Part shown: piece by piece, positions 61,771 to 64,000 of the stretch | How the letters are laid out: the number at the start of each line of letters is the position of its first letter | Position numbering within the stretch: the stretch's first letter is position 1 | From: Bryum argenteum | Taxonomy: Eukaryota > Streptophyta > Bryopsida > Bryales > Bryaceae | Direction of reading: 5' to 3' | Assembly (NCBI GenBank): GCA_037043015.1 | Contig: CM073323.1 | Location: 25,448,758 to 25,512,757, forward strand | DNA length: 64,000 nucleotides | The notes under the pieces: model-generated | Seen by the model: only the letters and a program-made list of their open reading frames with translations | Databases searched by the model: none | Told to the model about the DNA's origin: nothing | Made by a program: the position numbers and the translations under genes

Positions 61771-62041
61771 GTTGGGAATCTCGTACCCAGAGTTGTCACA
61801 GATGCAAGCCAAAGCAATTTTTCAGGCGGCTACTGCGATGTCAAACCAGGGCATCACAGTCATCCCAGAAATCATGGTTCCTCTCGTAGGAACGCCGCAG
61901 GTAAGCTCAAAACTATTTTCCATCATACGTCGATGTTGCAAATGAACAGTTCACAAACTGGGCGTTGCGATCTTTGCAGGAGCTGAAACATCAGGTTGAT
62001 TTGATTCACGATGTTGCCAAGGAGGTGTATATTGAATCATA
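61771..62041 (+). pseudogene. Pyruvate phosphate dikinase C-terminal fragment
   Basis: Two exon pieces: after acceptor ATCCAG, 61781-61899 encodes [20 protein letters not shown] then [20 protein letters not shown] and TPQ. A GTAAGC intron follows, then from 61980 ELKHQVDLIHDVAKEVY. This is the PEP/pyruvate-binding C-terminal barrel of PPDK (family pattern GISYPELTRMQVRAI...[14 protein letters not shown]). It stops within a repeat sequence at about 62036 (IES then TAA). The family continues for about 50 more residues, so this is a fragment. It is on the opposite strand to the PPDK 5' end at the left edge, and sits 380 bp before the truncated GST zeta copy. Confidence 0.8.
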
Positions 62042-62110
62042 AAAGAAGCCACATGGAACTTAGATTTACATGAAAGGAAATACTTGGTGTTAATTTGATT
62101 CAACATGATT
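62036..62110. repeat. Repeat shared with 56.5 kb, inverted
   Basis: AAGAAGCCACATGGAACTTA then GATTTACATGAAAGGAAATA and CTTGGTGTTAATTTGATTCA match the reverse complement of 56510-56605 with few changes. Its left edge coincides with the point where PPDK homology ends. Confidence 0.75.
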
Positions 62111-62421
62111 ATGTAGAAGGCATGAGTATGATGAGAGGGGGTTGGAGTGTGGTTCCATCATATTCAATAGTTAAATAGGGTCTTTTGTGAATCATGGGAC
62201 AATGAAAAACAACGTAAGAACAAATACCAACCATGTAATACAAAACAAGATTTATGTATAATAAATTATTTGAATAATTTTTGAGTTACAGAGAGTTTGT
62301 ATAAGGCGTGGATATGTTAATAAGGGATGTGAAATGAAGAATAAACTAAAATTAGAAATAATTAAAGTGTGAAAGGGGTCGGGATACTAGCGGGAGTTTA
62401 GATTTTCAAACTTTGTTTAAT

Positions 62422-64000
62422 ACTCACTGTTTATGCACATCACGTTGATTGGTTCCAAATGAAAGAATCCATTCGATGAAACAATTTCGGACTTTTTCAT
62501 ACCGCAGCAAAGTTTGTGATATCCTGATGTCAGCTTGAGAATGGAAACAAAAATACTGTTCACCATGGGGTCAGGTGCAGGATGTATATACTCTTAAACA
62601 GGTGGCTTAGGGTGTAAAACTTGTTCGCTTTCATACGATTGACTGCTGCTGTTATGATACTTGTGTTTACAGAATTCAAAAAGCTAAGTCCTCTGTCGTA
62701 CGTCCCAGCAGTGGAGGTGGATGGGGTTGCTATTGCGGATTCCATGGCCATCGTTATGGTACTACTACGGTCAACATCCATTTTCATTTATTGCGGATTC
62801 TCTCATTTCAGACTGCAATGAAACATTCCTTTGCTTTGATGCAGTATTTCGAAGAGAAGTTTCCTGATAAACGACCTCTCCTGCCTGCGGACCTCGTGAA
62901 GCGAGCACACGTTCGTCAGGTATGGCTTGACAACTCTTCACTTAGGAAGAAGCTGAATTGTCACTATGTAACATTATATGTGTTTTCCATTACGCAATCA
63001 ACATTGTTTTTTGTAAGTAATCTAGTGTTGTGAATCTGCAGATTATGTACTTGATCGGAGCAAACATTCAGCCTCTTCAGAACTTGGGAACCTTGGTATC
63101 TCTCTCGTTCTCTTCACATGTACCTGTTTTTTTTTTTTTTTTTTTTTTTTTTTTTGTCATTCGTGTGATTTCAGTGTAACAATTGCTGGTGTTGTGAAAC
63201 TTGCAGATAAAGGTTGAGAAAATAAGTGATGCAGAAAAGCGACTCAAGTGGGCTCAGGACCATATCAATGAAGGCTTTACTGGTGAGTTAGTTCAGAGCT
63301 AGTTTCTTATGGCCAAATTCCTCATATTGAAACTCTGTATGAAGTGAAGTGCAGGACCATATCAATCAAGGGTGAGTTAAATACCTGATAAATTAGTTCA
63401 CTTTGTGTTTGAGTTGAAGATTGATAACTTGTGTGGCTACTTACAGCGCTGGAGCAGCTGCTGAAGAGCGTGGCCGGAAAATATTGTGTCGGCGATGAGC
63501 TTACCCTTGTAAGAATTACATCCATATATATACACCTCAGTGCCTGTGGATTTCATGATCATTTTTTCTTATCAATGAGTTGATTCGGTTGCTGTGTAGG
63601 CCGATGTGTTTCTGGTACCGCAAATCGGGAACGCAAACCGCTTCAAAGTTGACGTGGTAAGCGTTTCTTCTAACTCTTCTCAGATTGTATAATTATGTTG
63701 AACACGTTTTCTTCTTTCAAGAATCTGAAGTATTTTTTGTTCTTCACTAAAACGTGTCTCTACTGGATATCGATTAAGAGGGTACGGAACAATCTTGTTA
63801 ACATTCAACTGGAGGATCTTACACCTGATTCTTCAGAAGCACCGTTCTAAACCTCAATTGTTGTGGGATCATAACAAACAAGACTCATGCGGAACTTTTT
63901 CTACTGGGGACATGCTGATTTTTACCTTTTATTGAAACGCATTGTTGTTGTTCTGAATATGAATACGACTGCATTGTGCGTGACTTTGCAGACACAATAT
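62422..64000 (+). pseudogene. 5'-truncated duplicate of the GST zeta gene (exons 4-10)
   Basis: Homology to the intact gene begins at 62422 (matching 31761, inside intron 3) and runs to the window edge, nearly identical throughout introns and exons. Exons: 62673-62758, 62845-62919, 63042-63095, 63207-63282, 63447-63508, 63600-63656, 63992-beyond. Reading frame and splice sites are kept. Differences include His to Asp in exon 5 (FPDKRPLL for FPHKRPLL), a short insertion in intron 5 (62941-62960) and an expanded T run in intron 6 (63127-63155). Exons 1-3, with the S-S-C active motif, are missing; what lies upstream is a repeat and the PPDK fragment. So it is unlikely to make a working isomerase. 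A chimeric transcript cannot be excluded. Confidence 0.88.

Overview
This is nuclear DNA of a land plant or close streptophyte relative. The evidence is multi-exon genes with mostly short GT-AG introns (about 80-400 bp), plastid-type leader sequences (pyruvate phosphate dikinase, UPF0114, DUF3727), a PHO1-type SPX-EXS phosphate exporter, a plant aspartic protease, a zeta-class GST and a nuclear tRNA-Thr. Compact introns and a PGS1-type phospholipase-D-fold fragment would suit an early-diverging lineage, but I cannot name the species.

Left half (0-33.4 kb) is the gene-bearing part. In order: the 5' end of pyruvate phosphate dikinase (-), an unrecognised 214-aa hydrophilic protein with an internal duplication (-), a 71-aa small protein (+), a plastid DUF3727-type protein (+, 11 exons, one GC-AG intron), a PHO1 homologue (+, 11 exons), a secreted aspartic protease (+, 10 exons), a UPF0114 membrane protein (-, 6 exons), tRNA-Thr(UGU), and a maleylacetoacetate isomerase/GST zeta gene (+, 10 exons). 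I placed exon joins by hand from splice signals and reading-frame continuity. The genes do not form an operon or an obvious pathway. Small non-autonomous transposons lie between and inside them: a TTAA-flanked family at 12.69 and 18.5 kb, a TATGGTA-ended family at 4.3 and 43.9 kb, and two fold-back elements at 4.9 and 22.2 kb.

Right half (33.4-64 kb) is repeat-rich and holds broken or partial genes. It has a roughly 970-bp C-rich array of CCCCTATTGAG/CCCCTAAG units at 37.2-38.2 kb, a PGS1-like first exon at 40.9 kb beside a phospholipase C fragment at 41.7-42.6 kb, several tandem repeats, and a 5'-truncated LINE at 49.1-50.35 kb. From 52.2 to 60.5 kb there is a very large inverted-repeat structure in which AT-rich modules alternate with very GC-rich islands built from CGATCG/GCGACCG motifs. 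At the right edge sit a C-terminal fragment of a pyruvate phosphate dikinase gene and a near-identical second copy of the GST zeta gene that lacks exons 1-3.

The most unusual items are the giant inverted repeat with its GC islands, the C-rich array, the TTAA transposon with its own empty target site preserved next to it, the gene fragments on the right side, and the duplicated-module 214-aa protein.
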